The position numbers and the translations under genes are program-made. The notes under the pieces were generated by a model. That model saw only the letters and a list, made by a program, of their open reading frames with translations. It ran no database searches and was not told where the DNA came from. From the NCBI GenBank assembly GCA_032622095.1, contig CP136062.1:156234875-156298874 (forward strand): 64,000 nucleotides of DNA. The letters are read 5' to 3'. Below are positions 34,965 to 47,774 of the stretch, one piece after another. Source of the DNA: Siphonodentalium dalli. Lineage: Eukaryota; Mollusca; Scaphopoda; Gadilida; Siphonodentaliidae. How positions within the stretch are numbered: the first letter of the stretch is position 1; each line of letters begins with the position of its first letter.

Positions 34965-35965
34965 TCATTAAAGTTGCATCCCATTTGGTATCGTCTTCGA
35001 GCAGTTCGCGCTTAACGCATGCTTCTCGGTAAGTAGCGCATACGTCGCCATCCTCAATCCGGAGATCTGCAAACGAAGTTGGACAACTGACTTCACGTAG
35101 GAGTAGTCTTTAAAAAAAACATGAATGTTGGTTGGAATGGACGGTGTGTACTCCATAAAGCAGTATCAAGTCTAATATCAGCATGATTGTCTAGAGCACC
35201 TCAGTTTCTTCAAGTTCATCTGTTGTTACACCACGTGTAGTTGGGTGGTATTGGGTTATAAAACAACGTTTGTGCAAAGGAATCTTCTTGACACAGTTGA
35301 AAGAAACCCGTCAGTATAGTATCTCACGGTGATATTGCTGCGTTATCGGTGGGTAGAATAAACCCGCTGACCATTTTCCAACTGGACAGCAAGTTGTTGG
35401 ATGGCAGGATGTCGTTCGTGGATTGGAAATCCAGATATCCTCCACAAAGCTTCATTGCTGCTTATATATCGGCCCATCTGGTATTGGGTAACTTCATCGT
35501 GGACATCTTGCTGAAGTGCATGCATAGCAGCATCCGATGTTTTGTTGTCGCCTTCGAGCAATTCGCGCTTAACACATGTTTCTCGATAAGTAACACAGAC
35601 GATGCCATCCACAGTCCGGTGATCTGCAAAAACGTGGGAGGTGGGACCCTTGACTTCATGTAGTAGTCTTAAAAGGAAACATTCATGTTGGCTGGAATGG
35701 ACGATGTATAATCTCCCTATAGCAGTGTCGTGTCTAATTAGAGCATTGTATTCTACAACATAACCTCGTTTTCTTCTATTCCATCTGTTGTTACGCTACG
35801 TGCAATAGGATTGTACCTGGTGATAAAACAACGTTTGTGCCAAGGAATCTTCCTGACACAGTGCTATTGCCTGATTTGCAGCATTATCGGCGGTAAAATA
35901 AACCCGCTGACCATTTTCCAAATGGACAGCAAACTGTTAGATGCCATGATGTTGTTAGTGGACTA
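34965..35965 (-). repeat. Internal direct duplication of about 550 bp inside the Helitron
   Basis: 34965-35420 and 35530-35965 are related in the same orientation. Paired landmarks are cttcgagca/gttcgcgcttaac at 34994 and 35552, aaaacaacgtttgtgc at 35261 and 35829, and aataaacccgctgaccattt at 35357 and 35897. Both carry the Helitron segment that contains LENGQRVY. The offset of 540-568 bp varies by indels. The duplication makes the middle of the protein repeat itself, which is not normal for the family. Confidence 0.8.
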
Positions 35966-37260
35966 AAATTTCAAATATCCCATAAACCTTCATTGTTGTG
36001 TATATATCTGATTGCTTTTAAACCACCGTCTCCAGGTCTCCTTCGCATGTAAGAAGGATACTCATCCTCGGCTGTTTTAGTCTCCAGAATAAACGATTCG
36101 CGGTACCGTTTCTTGCACTTATTGTCTTTCATGCACGGTGATTTGTGTTTATTGGAATTGAATGGACCGTGTACCATTATTTTGTGTCTCGACAATGTCG
36201 AAGAGCCATCTGTCTGTTGCAGGATATGGAAGCTCTGCCGATATGATGGTTTCAAGCTGGTTGGATTGAATTTTGGTGATGAGCCAAATCAAAATATGCG
36301 CATGCGGCAACGAATTATATGGTGGACTTTTGGCACCGCACTGGTCCGGCAATTTGGGACTTTGTCATGAGGTCCATTACTTTCAGTACTAGGTGGAATG
36401 TCAGTGAGATAATGTCTGTGGACGTAAGTTTGACCAAGAAGAAGCTCACATTGTGTTTCCTTCCATTTTGAATTACATGTGATTGTTATAAGTAGATCGG
36501 ATCGGTCGTAATGCCGAACAAAGGTCATGGCATGAAATGACAGGCATAAAAGTCCATACAAGAGACGGTCTTTCTATAGTTTCACCTGCCTGTGGAATTC
36601 CAAAGTGATAACCCTCTTCCCCATTCACAAACAACAGAGGATACAATAGGACATCATGCTATCTGTGTTTCGATGTTGCGTCTGAGATTATTATATCTGC
36701 ATTTTAAAACAATATCCCTGGTTTCATATACCCAACTAGTCACGATCACAGCTACTTCGTTGCATTACGGTGCATTAAAACGGCGAGCATGCTCTCCAGA
36801 TTGAACATTGTCAGCATCAATGACGACTCCTTGTTCTTGTCTATGTGCACATTCCAAGGTGTACTTAGACCTCTGAACGCTATTGGTTGAATGTAGCATG
36901 TTCTGTAATTTCACAATGATATCAAATCGTGTTCCTTGGTTTCCGTTGTATCTACTCTGCGTCTGGCTCTGAGGATCTCGCACAAAGTAAAGTTTTAGAT
37001 ATCGAGGTTGTTCGTCAGGCAGCGGCTGGAGGGATCCGAATATGTGGCAAACCTACCCTTGGACTTTAGATATAGGCATACGCCCTCCTTCCCCGTTGAT
37101 ATTGGGACCTATCGATGTTATCTGAACTGCGATATTGTAGTTGAATGTTATTCAGAAAATGTTTCGATTCGGGCGTGGTGCCCACCAGAAGACTCCGATG
37201 GTTCTAGACGCATGGTTATTCTCATCGTTCAGATATGTACCCCACATAATATATAATATA

Positions 37261-37749
37261 AAAAAAACTGTTGAGAGCCCCATGCTATTATAATTAAACT
37301 GTATAATTGAATAATGCGCATATCGTTCTACAGAGGTACATATACCGCGGTTCGTTCTAGATGAAACAACCGAGCCGAACACTGAAACAAACGCAAAAAA
37401 ATGTATTAATGTCAATTTTGCCCCCATTTGTGGCCAAATTATCCACCACATAATTAATTATGTTGTGCATCAGCGACACTTTTTAGAAACGTTTATCTTA
37501 TCTATTATGGTCTTAATCCAATTAACCGGCATCAATTCCCGTTCAGTATATCATGTAGACGTCTACATATCAGTTTCTATGAAAATCGTTGAATTAGTTT
37601 TATCAATTGTGTTGCTCGTCATCCGTGATATCAATTCCTGACCCAAAATGGAAGCCAGCCGGAACATTTATGCTACGTCATTAGTGTTCGTATAGCGCAG
37701 ATATCTACATATACGTTTGGGGACATCCAGGATACAAATGTGTTGTCAA
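37261..37749. other. Non-coding stretch after the Helitron
   Basis: No gene recognised. AT-rich with an A-run at 37260-37267. Confidence 0.4.
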
Positions 37750-38165
37750 TCTTGGTGGTTCGCCCAATCATTGACTTCGGCGGTGGAACGTTTGCAACTT
37801 TAAATCATACCTTAAATTCCATGTACAATGGACATGACTATATATAGGTTTGGTGGAAATCTACATTGACATCAGCAAAGCGTGTATCATGTTTGAGCTC
37901 TTTCACTGATCCACAACTGTGACATCGACTTTCGTATCCTTAAACCAAACCATTAGACTCCCTATAATCGACTACAGAATATTTTTTTATAAATGTGTGG
38001 TCTGTGTCATTTGGGGACCTTTAAACTACATCATTAATGCCACTATGATGGAGCTGGTTAACGACTCGTCAACTTAGCTTTTCAATAACCCCCAAGGCAA
38101 GTATGCAAGGATGACTCACATTTAATGTCCACAAATTTGAAGGACAGCGAACGAAAGAAATGATT
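37750..38165 (-). repeat. Dispersed repeat, inverted member in the spacer
   Basis: The reverse complement matches 12500-12870 and 50910-51270: ttcaa.tttgtggacatt, ttgaaaagctaagttgacgagt-like, tatagggagtctaatggttt, gtcgatgtca and gtatgatttaaagttg. It lies 180 bp before the start of copy B. Confidence 0.65.
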
Positions 38166-38345
38166 TAATCCACCGAGCCCGTTTCTTATACCATTGAATT
38201 GTATGATAAGTGTGTTTTGGGAGGTCTATTTTACTTTAAACAGTTAACCATATATACCGCGTTCATATATCTAATGGTGGTTTCTTAATAACAGGGTCGT
38301 TTGATTCTATATGTTATGGAAATACTAATAATGCAACACGTTCGA

Positions 38346-39904
38346 AAGAGATTCATAGAATTGTGGGTTGTTGTTGCTGCTGAAAATGTTCATGGGGAGT
38401 GATAGACCATCAGTCATGATAACGATATGGTACAAGTCTGAGTTAAGAATAAGATTGTAATGGGCTTAGAGTAGTCATATCGGTTATCACAGGTAGAGTT
38501 TATAGTTTTGTTTAGAATGAGCTGTTAGTATTTTTGAATGACTCGGTGTACTCGCACCAACGGACTGAAGGCCGTTGATACTTGCGCGAGTTATTGCTAT
38601 ATATCCATTGCTCTTGTTAGTCTGATAACATTGGATCATTCAACGTGGCAATTTACAAACTTAGTTGGCGAAATGCTTTGTCCTAGAGATGTAATTCTGT
38701 ACTTCTGCATCTTTGTACAGTGGGTTCGGGTGTTATATCAAGGGATCCACAAAGACACTTGTGGGTTGTCAAGTTGCAGGTATCATTTAATGACTGGAGA
38801 GGCGAATTCCTTTCGGATGTCGCTATAATAAGTACGGGTGGTGGTCGGCGATGAAATGTGTGTTTGTATGATCATTTAAATCACTGCAGTTGAGTCTGGG
38901 GCGGGTGTGGTTAATATGTGTTTGCCTGGTATTAGCTTCATAATAATGTTGGTTAACTCCCTGGTCCCCATTTAGGAACTCTGTAAATTATGCCAGGGAC
39001 GCATAACTTGTTTCGTTGTGGTCGATATTATTCCATAGGTCTATTGTTGAGGGAATTGAAGGCAGCGGAGCCGAACGTCGAGGCTTGGGGGAATTGGCCT
39101 GTCGGGTCTAAACATTTGTTATTTGAAAGCTTGTTGGGGTATCAGAGGCTTGCCGGACATCATTTTGTTCCCACCCGGTTTCCTTGTCATCGGGAAACTT
39201 TCAGCCTTCGCAGCAACGTTACTTTTGGTGTGAAATACCGATCTTTTCCAAGAGGGTGGTATTTTCAATTGATCTGGGGGGAATAGTTTGGTTAGGGATC
39301 TTCTTCCTGGATTATATGGTACGGTCGTTGGTTGGAGTATTCATGAGGTTATTCACTTTCTCATAAATTAAATTTTTTATGAAGTGTCGGCTCGTTTGCC
39401 TACATTGGTGCTCGGCGTAATCAATCATGTATTGTTTGTCATTTTTGTTTGCTGATGTTTGGTATTCTTCTTAATAGTTTTGTGTGCATGGGTTTCACGT
39501 TGTTCATCTCTACTTTGAGGTGATTTGCGCACTCTGTAGTAGATTGCATAGCTGATTTAAAGAAAACCTTATGAATGCATAGATGTATTGACAGCCATAG
39601 TTTGTACGTTTCGGATGACATAGCATATTGTTTGTGTCGCCGGCGTCATCCCGGATTTGTGAACATCTGGCCACTTCCATAGCCGTCGATCGCACATGAG
39701 TAGTAGGTCCTCGGTCGATCGAGATTTGGGAGGCCGTCTGACCAAGTCAAGTGACGAAATGTCCTTTCTTTTTGTTGTAATTGAACTGTATATCATATTA
39801 TTACTCATTTTACCTTGTGGGTCTGCAGTTGTATTCCGTTTTCCCGGATACTTAGTTTATATACTGTCTATTGCACGGAAGCGATGAATATCGTCCAGAG
39901 AACT
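38346..39904. other. Region without a supportable gene (copy B)
   Basis: Equivalent of 1-1595. The frame that is open at 682-1059 in copy A is interrupted here. A short insertion near 39683 (repeating the motif gtcgatcg) is absent from copy A. No domain, splice structure or RNA was recognised. Confidence 0.6.
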
Positions 39905-41600
39905 ACGATGTTAGGTATCAGTAAAATTTGGCGGATGGTCAATCTTTCGTTTTTTTAGTTGCCAAATGAAAATAAAAGCAGATGATCGACAACTATCCCA
40001 GCAGACACCTCGGACTACCCATCGAATTATGGTCGGGCCAAAGACTGGTACATAGCCGGAGCGGTGACCCGTTAGTCATTGCTTATACCAGCCTCTTGGT
40101 ACATCACCACAATGAGACAGGCGTTAGCAGTACACTGTTGAAACATTTATAAGTCATGAAGACGAAATTAACGGCACAACATACATGATAAACAGAACAC
40201 ACAACTAGATACCAGAAAAAAAAAATAACAGGTGGCAGAAATTTAATCTGAAACACTGTGAGTGTCGTGACTAGCCGATTGATTGAGCCGGATCAACTCA
40301 ACCACCCGTATTGAAGAGATGTAGAACCAAAGAGGACCATGAGCTAAGCCATTACCACAGGTCGATGTCTCACTTGACACGGCTGCCCTAGTATTCCCAG
40401 AACTCCTGCACCACACACCAAGGGATGCACCCCTCGGCAAAAGTGGACCACTTTAGGGTAAATCTTTACGGGATTCTTAATAAGTGAACCTATTCTACCC
40501 GGGTACATACGGGGATGATTTCTTTATTATGATCAATTGGCAGCAAGCAATACAAAAATAGTGGTATATGTGGAGACAAATAAGTGTTGATAGAGATCAC
40601 ATGGTGAATATCCATGCACTCCCAATGGCGATTCCTCAATAAATCACCCGAATAGCCTAAAGTGAAATGGGTTTTGTATCAGATGCTGAAATGCGTCTAC
40701 GATTATGTTAACTTGTCGGATTGCAATAGCTGTTCAACATAATTATAACAAGGCAATTTTGAAAGTCACATGTGAAACTAAAGACAAACTATGCATAGAT
40801 GTCTGAAATATCACAGCTCATGGAACTATGTATGATATGACACTGATATGGACAGGAATGTCACCCCAATAGCCTCGGGTGGTATTCCGTTCTCGATCGG
40901 GCGATACACATCCGCGTTGCACTCAAGCACTAGCGACAACTGTATACTGTACTTACATATTTGCCCAAACACGTCTCGTCTTGCTCTCGTTTCAATCGAT
41001 CACACCTACGCGACTATAGATATAAAGAACCATATTCGACATTGGTATGCGACTTATGCATGATGGCATATTAACGATGTATCCATCGGCGGCATGAATG
41101 TGGCAATAATTATTCCTCCAATACCCATCTTACAATTGGTTATACATAAGGACTTGATAAAGCATACTGAGGTGTGAGATGATAACATAAGAGAGGATAG
41201 CACAAGTCTGAGTATTTTAAGTCCTCTCCTCTAAGTTTTTCAGTCTTCTAGAACCAAGAGCGTTTGGTGGGAAGATTCCATTGCACGATATTTGAAAGTA
41301 GAAATAATTCATCACATTGCTCTTTTAAATTTTACAATTATTTTGTCCTTTAACGTACATATATAATGAACTAACTTGTGTCCCTTCTCTGGTATGCAGT
41401 CAGCAACAACCTGCTAAACCGAGGGGTGACATTGGCATCCGGTGTATGATGTACAGCTGAAATGCGGGCATATAACTATACTTCAGTAATGCAGAATATT
41501 AACTCACCAGTACAAGGTTACAGTCCGTTACACCCTATTTCCCAGAACAAAGTACAAGTGGTGTACGCTTGAGGATGTTCTTGGGACGGAGACTCGTGAT
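39905..41600 (+). repeat. 1.6-kb dispersed repeat, first member of copy B
   Basis: Equivalent of 1596-3290. It has a short deletion near 41428, where copy A carries an extra gatatacatgt block. Confidence 0.75.
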
Positions 41601-42072
41601 ACGAGAATACCGATTTCTGGTTTCGCAGTAACGACACAGGTTATTTCTTTGATTGTTCATCATTCGCACGTTAGGTTGATTTTACAACTATTTATTTATA
41701 TTATTCTCACATTGTTTGATATCACACTGCCGTTATGGTACATTCATACGCTTGCAATATTGCACTGAAAACTGCAGAAATGCCAGCTGTAAAATAGTCA
41801 AAACGGATTTTTGTGACAGTTGTCAACCAATAAGCTTTAACAATGATCATGTAGAACTGCGATTTTTTGCATGATTGCTGATTGATTGGTTTGGGTTTAA
41901 GGTCACTTTCAGCAGCCAAGACCATAATACGACATTGCCAGTTTTAGTGGTGGATGAAATCGGCTAATCTAAACTCTCGTCGGCCATGTGCGGCAAACCA
42001 CTGGCCATCGGCGAGTGATTGGCAACTCCACCAGATAACGATTTCAAGTTAGAATGTCCATGATGGAAATAT

Positions 42073-42153
42073 CTGGATTTGAACCCTCATCGCCAGCGCT
42101 GGAGGGCGAGTCGGCTTCGAGTTGTACCCCTATCCGACTGAGCCATCGATACA
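42073..42153 (-). repeat. tRNA-like element, probable SINE head (copy B)
   Basis: Equivalent of 3780-3860. The B-box-like motif is at 42086-42075 and the A-box-like motif at 42146-42134, both unchanged. One substitution (cttgg to cttcg) lies between them. Confidence 0.5.
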
Positions 42154-43799
42154 CCCGCGTGATTGCTGATATCGCTGAGCTATTTACAATTATATTAAGA
42201 ACACAGTGCGTGTTGGTATTCTTATGCCTGTCAAAATAATGTCACTTGATATGTTGGAATGTGAGATCGACACGGCCAGCGCCATCGATGGGATGCTGCT
42301 GATATATATATAAGAGTACCATAAATGTTACATAGAGATGAGATGGTGCGCCCGCACTTGGCTCAACGAAGAAATGCGGCGACTTTCTGACCTTCGATAA
42401 ATCGCAGTGTAAGTCAGCCTTGTAACATACATACACTATTTAATCTGAATCTGTATTATCAAACTTTCCAACTATTGGACATTCCCATCGTAACACAACC
42501 AATGGTTGAGAAGTCTCAACTGATTGCTGCATTTCAGTCAAAAATTCGGTCCTTCAGTCTAAACACACAATAATACTCTTTGTTATATCAAATTATCAGC
42601 ACCAAATTCAAAATAGTTTCGTCGGAAATTTCCAATTAATGTTGTGTCAGGCATTAAATGTCAAACTGTTGTACTCTTGGAAATCCACCCTGACACATGT
42701 CCCTGGTGGTAAGTATTGCATTGATTGAAATATAGGTTTATAAAAATACTTGATTTTGTTCATATATAGTAACTAATTGGGCTATCCGGCGTTGTCCATG
42801 CGAGTTAGAATGTATTTTTGATATGCTTTATTTGAGTACTGAATTTACATAATCATAGCCTACACACAATAATTTACTGCATAGGTGTATATATGTATAC
42901 ATATGTATATATGATTGATGTATCAATGTCGAAGAATATCCATTGCCACTGCTGTCAAGACCCCCACCATGACAAAAGCAATTTTCAACACAACTTTATT
43001 ACATCAATGCAGTGTTTAAGATAATCGCTAGACTATGTTCGCCCGGGTTCTAACCCAAACATATTCGAAAATCTGCACCTCTCAATGTGCCATTCCGATC
43101 GATACATTGCCATTTCGATAATAAATGAGAAACGGTTCAAGCTCATTGAATTAAGCACATTTGAAACAACGAATACCCATACTGAGTTATTGCCTCCATA
43201 AATCTTACGTTTGGTGAAGTTGGCGACAATGTTAGTGTCAATTCTGCCAGCCCCCGTCACCCTAGCTCCCAATTTTCTGATTTGAGAAGTACCACTATTA
43301 TGCCACGTCATGAGAGTGCTCGCGTATAACGGAGAAGCGTATACATGCATAATTAAGTACGACAATCGCCGATACCAAAATGTTCTATCAACGCCCCTCC
43401 CCGATACACAATTCGTATCAAGGACAACCACTAATTCATCATTTGGGAATAAATTATTTGATAAAATACTAATTTAAAAAAAAAAAAAAAATACTAAAGC
43501 AAAATACAGAACCAAAAAAAAGAATAATAATATGCATAAGAAAGAGGATAACAGCAAACTCACTCAACATTATATTAAGACAAAACAAAACAATTGTGGT
43601 GCAAAATAAGGAAATGTCCGATAAAAATGACTGGACAATTTCTTAAATGAGACCATTAAATTGGGTGGATAATAATTGAATTAACTTACTGGAAATTCCC
43701 AACTTATCCCAAGTCCGCTAAGTTAGATATATTGTAGGCCCATGTACCTATCATCGCCACTCTCCAATGGATTACAATTTTCCAACTAGTACTTCATTC

Positions 43800-44030
43800 C
43801 GTCCAGCTGATGGAAACTCCCAAATTGACACCCCTATAATAAAGGTTCGAATGGTTTCCAAATGATGACCATTCTGTCCAGATGTTGGAAACCTCAACAA
43901 ATACCCCAATAATAAAGGTTCGAATGGTTTCCAGCTGATGACCATTCTGTCCAGATGTTGAAAACTCCCCAACTGACACCCCTATAATAAAGGTTCGAAA
44001 GGTTTTCAGCTGATGACAATTCAATCCAAA
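43800..44030. repeat. Minisatellite, about 3 units of 73-75 bp (copy B)
   Basis: Same array as 5484-5712, with the same unit number and a few substitutions. No unit was gained or lost between the copies. Confidence 0.85.
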
Positions 44031-44648
44031 CAGTTGACCGAAATTAGGATATCATTCCAATTTTGGTCCAAAAATAGAAGAATTAAAACAATTTCAACTA
44101 TTTTTAGTTTAAACATATTTATTTGTCTAATCTATATAACCCATGACATATAACACATATATTGTGGAATTGGAGGACAGGTGCTAAATCACTTATGGGT
44201 ACCCATCTCCCATATCACTGATAAATAAATAATTAGTAATAGCAAACCAACTTGACTACAAAACAAGTTGAACATATCACCGGTCACCCCCACCATTTTT
44301 GTCATGTTCCTCCAACTAACTTACCAGGCATGGATGACATTTCCAACTGCTAAAAGTTTTACCAAGGTTGCAGGTGAGACACCAAATACAAGTTTGTGAA
44401 ACCCGAGTTCCAACTTTAAAACAACCCGTTTGTTTTAAACTTGATATCCAGTCTAAATATAACGGTGAATGCTCAGCAATTGACATGGATTTCACAATTT
44501 CATTCGTCACCGAACGGATATCAATAGTCTCAGAACAGGTGAGTGGCCACATGTGAGACTCATACATGGGGTGACTATATGGTTTTTGTTGCGGTGGAGG
44601 ATTTCATCTTCTAATTCCAATCTGCATCCCACCAAATTCCCAACTATA

Positions 44649-46288
44649 GAGAAAACGGACGACACGACGCTCGTACTTGTTGGTTCTGAAAATAGTCTAC
44701 GTGAATCGTACTTAACTCTGGACGAATTTGCTCGGATATCGGGTCTGCGCATAAATCTTGAAAAATATCAAGCAGGCATGGATAGGGATAGGGTCACAAA
44801 ATAAAATACGACAAGCTATTACGGAACTAAACCTGTCTAATGTAAGCATTTAAAAAAATTTAGGGATACATTTCGACACTAATTTAATAATCATGAATAT
44901 AAAATACAATGATAGACTCGAAGATATAGAACAGATCACAAACATTTGGAAACACAGACTCCTGACCCCTTTAGGTAGTATAACAGTTGTCAAATCCCTC
45001 ATCTTACCAAAATCGACCCACTTATTTATAACTCTTCCACGTCCAGATACAGCTTTTTTGAAAGCCCTAAATACCTGTTTATACAATTTCATTTCGAATT
45101 CCGAACGTGATAGAATAAAAAGCAAACAACTATGTGCCGACAAATATGCGCGGAGGTTTGAAGATGATTAATGTTGAAAACTTTGAGAGCGCCATGAAAA
45201 TTAACTGGATACGACGCTTGATTTGCAAACAATCGGAATGGGCTTCATTGTGCAATACCACCCCTTTCTTAAACGACCCACTATCTCTCACTTACCATGC
45301 AAATTATATTGTAAAGCAAACAAACAAGTTCGCAAATCCATTCTAGAGAGATGATTTCGGCGCATGGTATAAACTTATGCGATCAAATAATTCAAATAAT
45401 AATATTATGGCCTCAAATTTCTGGAATAATCCGAATATAAAAATCGGAGGTTCGTCGATCAACTTTAAATCTTGGAGAGATGCGGGGATATATTTTATAA
45501 ATGATCAATTCCAACCAGATAGTAAATGCCATACCCCATATACATTATATTCAACTTTCAACATCGTGTCGATTTCATAACAATCAGCAACACAATACGT
45601 CATATACTGTCATTGGCAAGTTCTCTTAATCAACCCTTAATTCGTGTACCCTGCACATGCCCACACAATAATCTTCCTCCGATACTCCGTGACTTAAAAG
45701 GCGGACATTATTTTACACAATTCTAGCAAGTGGGAACACTATGCCGAATGCATGCCAAAAATGGGAATCCGAAATAGGCGAATAGATAGAAAATTGGGAA
45801 GATTATTTGAGCATTCCCTTTAAAATCGGTACGAAATTACAGTGGCTCCAATTCAGAATCAATACACGAATTATTAGTACCAATACATTTCTGAAGGTGG
45901 CTAACATTCGAGTCGATGGTTTTTGTAATCGCTGTCAAAACATACAAGAAACAAATACTAATATTTGCTGGGATTGTCCCCATGTCCAAACTTTTATAAA
46001 CGAAATTTTAACATGGACAAGAAACAACCAATTCCCCGTTGATCTACAAAAAATAATATCATTTTCGGTATAGTTCATGAACACAGAAATTAAAAAAGTT
46101 ATATTTTCCTGCTGGTTTTGAAACAATATATGTATAGAACAAAATTCACGCCCATGCAGTTGTCTCGCTTGTTCCTTTGTGATGTCAAATTTAGATATGA
46201 ATGCGAGAGATACAGCGCAAAATGTAATATGAATCGTGACTTCGATAACCAGTGGCTGACACTTCGATATGCCTTAAAAATTCTGTGA
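44649..46288 (+). pseudogene. LINE reverse-transcriptase C-terminal fragment, L1/Tx1-like (copy B)
   Basis: Same fragment as 6241-7881, broken at the same places: the frame runs 44649-44804, 44893-45171, 45134-45346, 45377-45726 and 45807-46073, with the end at TGA 46286-46288. The shared lesions show the element was inactive before the copies separated. About 85 bp just upstream (44519-44605) is absent from copy A. I see no RT motif in that extra piece. Confidence 0.85.
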
Positions 46289-46828
46289 AATTGTGGATAT
46301 TGCTCAATAAACTAGAAACAAAACTGAACTAATGTGGGTATCTAAACGCAGCAACTGTGTTTAGACAAAGCCATGCATTATACCAAAATTAAACAAAATA
46401 CATACAAATAAAAACACAGAAACCAGAGCGAGAGTGCTCGATTGCGGTCGGAACCATTAAGAAACTGACCATTGTGCAAACACAGATAACACATAATATC
46501 AAAATAGACAACAATACTGCTTTGAGAACAGCCAAGATATAAAACCTGTATAAAATTAGACAGCAAAATTTAATTTAATTTAACAAGGCTCCGGCATATA
46601 ACATTTGAAGTAGCTGGCAAATAAACCTCATGAATGGTTGATAATATATTTATAATCTGTTGAATATGGGGTCAATTCAACAAGTTGATAATTGGTTAGT
46701 TGACTCAGTAGTTGATCCCTCGCCCAACAGCCAGCCTCCCTCCACATAGCATACATGGTATCCATTTCCCTCCATGTTAACATGTTCTCTCGAAGCATAG
46801 CATCGAACATTAAAAACTCAAAGATCAA

Positions 46829-47609
46829 ACGCTGTTTCCGAGAGTCAAAGATTTGACAGATTTTGGAGATTTTTGTTTTTGAACAATATGATCAACTTGC
46901 ATAGATTGTTTCGGATGATCTGTCTCGACAGAGGAGACGTAATCCATTACTTGCGCTACTGGTTCTGGAATAGGAATAGTATCACTATTCCTGCAGGAAT
47001 AGTATCACTATTCCTGCACGTGCGTTGCTAGTGATACACTGACGAGTTTAGTTTGACTCTGTGTTTGAGTGCTGTCGCCAGCACACGTTTTGTAGACCCT
47101 ATTGTTGAGTACGTAATCTGTGGCCGAGGACAAACTATTTTCTTAGCATCTATATATGACATATTCGTCTCAGCAATATATCATTGAATCTTGAATTCAT
47201 ACTCCAAATTGGGACATGGATGATCCATTGAAGCATGTTAACCTTGAGAGTTTGAACATTGCTTAATATTCGTACAATCCTTATGACCAGGAATGGAACA
47301 GTGTGCGCACCTGGTTTCTTCACTTTTACAATGTTCATGGTCATAGCCTTGACATTTAAAACATTGCAATGGGGTTGGAACATATGTGCTTATATCCGTC
47401 TTCATATACCGAACCTTCAATGTCGGTGGATGGTCGCAACGACTGAAGGTCAGAAGATAATTATTCAACGGAACGTTTTGACCATCAACTGTCTTAGTAA
47501 ATCTACGGACTTCTGGAACTCCCTGTGGTGTTCTCAGCCAATATCTCTGATTCAAAGGAATCAGCTATATCGCGAATTCTCAACACAGCTCTACTACTGT
47601 TCAATGACT
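46829..47609 (-). pseudogene. LINE ORF1 (Gag-like, CCHC zinc knuckle) fragment (copy B)
   Basis: Equivalent of 8393-9150, with knuckles better preserved: CFKCQGYDHEHC and CAHCSIPGHKDC between 47555 and 47238. The spacing from His to the last Cys is 2 residues rather than the usual 4. A 23-bp duplication at 46994-47016 puts the C-terminal part out of frame. No initiator ATG was found in the conserved part. Confidence 0.75.
46971..47016. repeat. 23-bp palindrome, tandem doublet (copy B)
   Basis: Two adjacent copies of the palindrome of 8535-8557, at 46971-46993 (first base t) and 46994-47016. Confidence 0.9.
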
Positions 47610-47774
47610 TGAGATGTGTGAGCAATATTGGTGTTTGTGCAATGGATGTTAATTGAATAAGAGCGTTTGCTTGAATTTTTCTTGAACATTTGATCAGAAG
47701 AGATCCACTTAGTGGCCAGTCCTGATCGGTTTGACAGATTTTGATTGTCCGGCTATGCTTTGTAGCGTTTTATC

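Larger units (their letters stand above)
33385..37060 (-). pseudogene. Decayed autonomous Helitron (Rep-helicase) on the minus strand
   Basis: Read from high to low coordinates, pieces of one RepHel protein appear in order: GSLQPLPDEQPRYLKLYFV (near 37050-36990); the N-terminal block with GEHARRFNAP (36983-36765); MTFVRHYDRSDLLITITCN (36525-36460); LPHAHILIWL with the HxH metal-binding motif of the HUH Rep nuclease (near 36320); MVHGPF...SPCMKDNKCKKRY (36190-36105); YQMGRYISSNEALWRISGF (35470-35410); and helicase motifs from 34530 to 33420. Helitrons move as single-stranded DNA by rolling-circle copying. Many stops and frameshifts inactivate it. No clear 5'-TC or 3' hairpin/CTRR terminus was located, so the true ends are unknown. 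It is absent from the duplicated copies. Confidence 0.9.
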
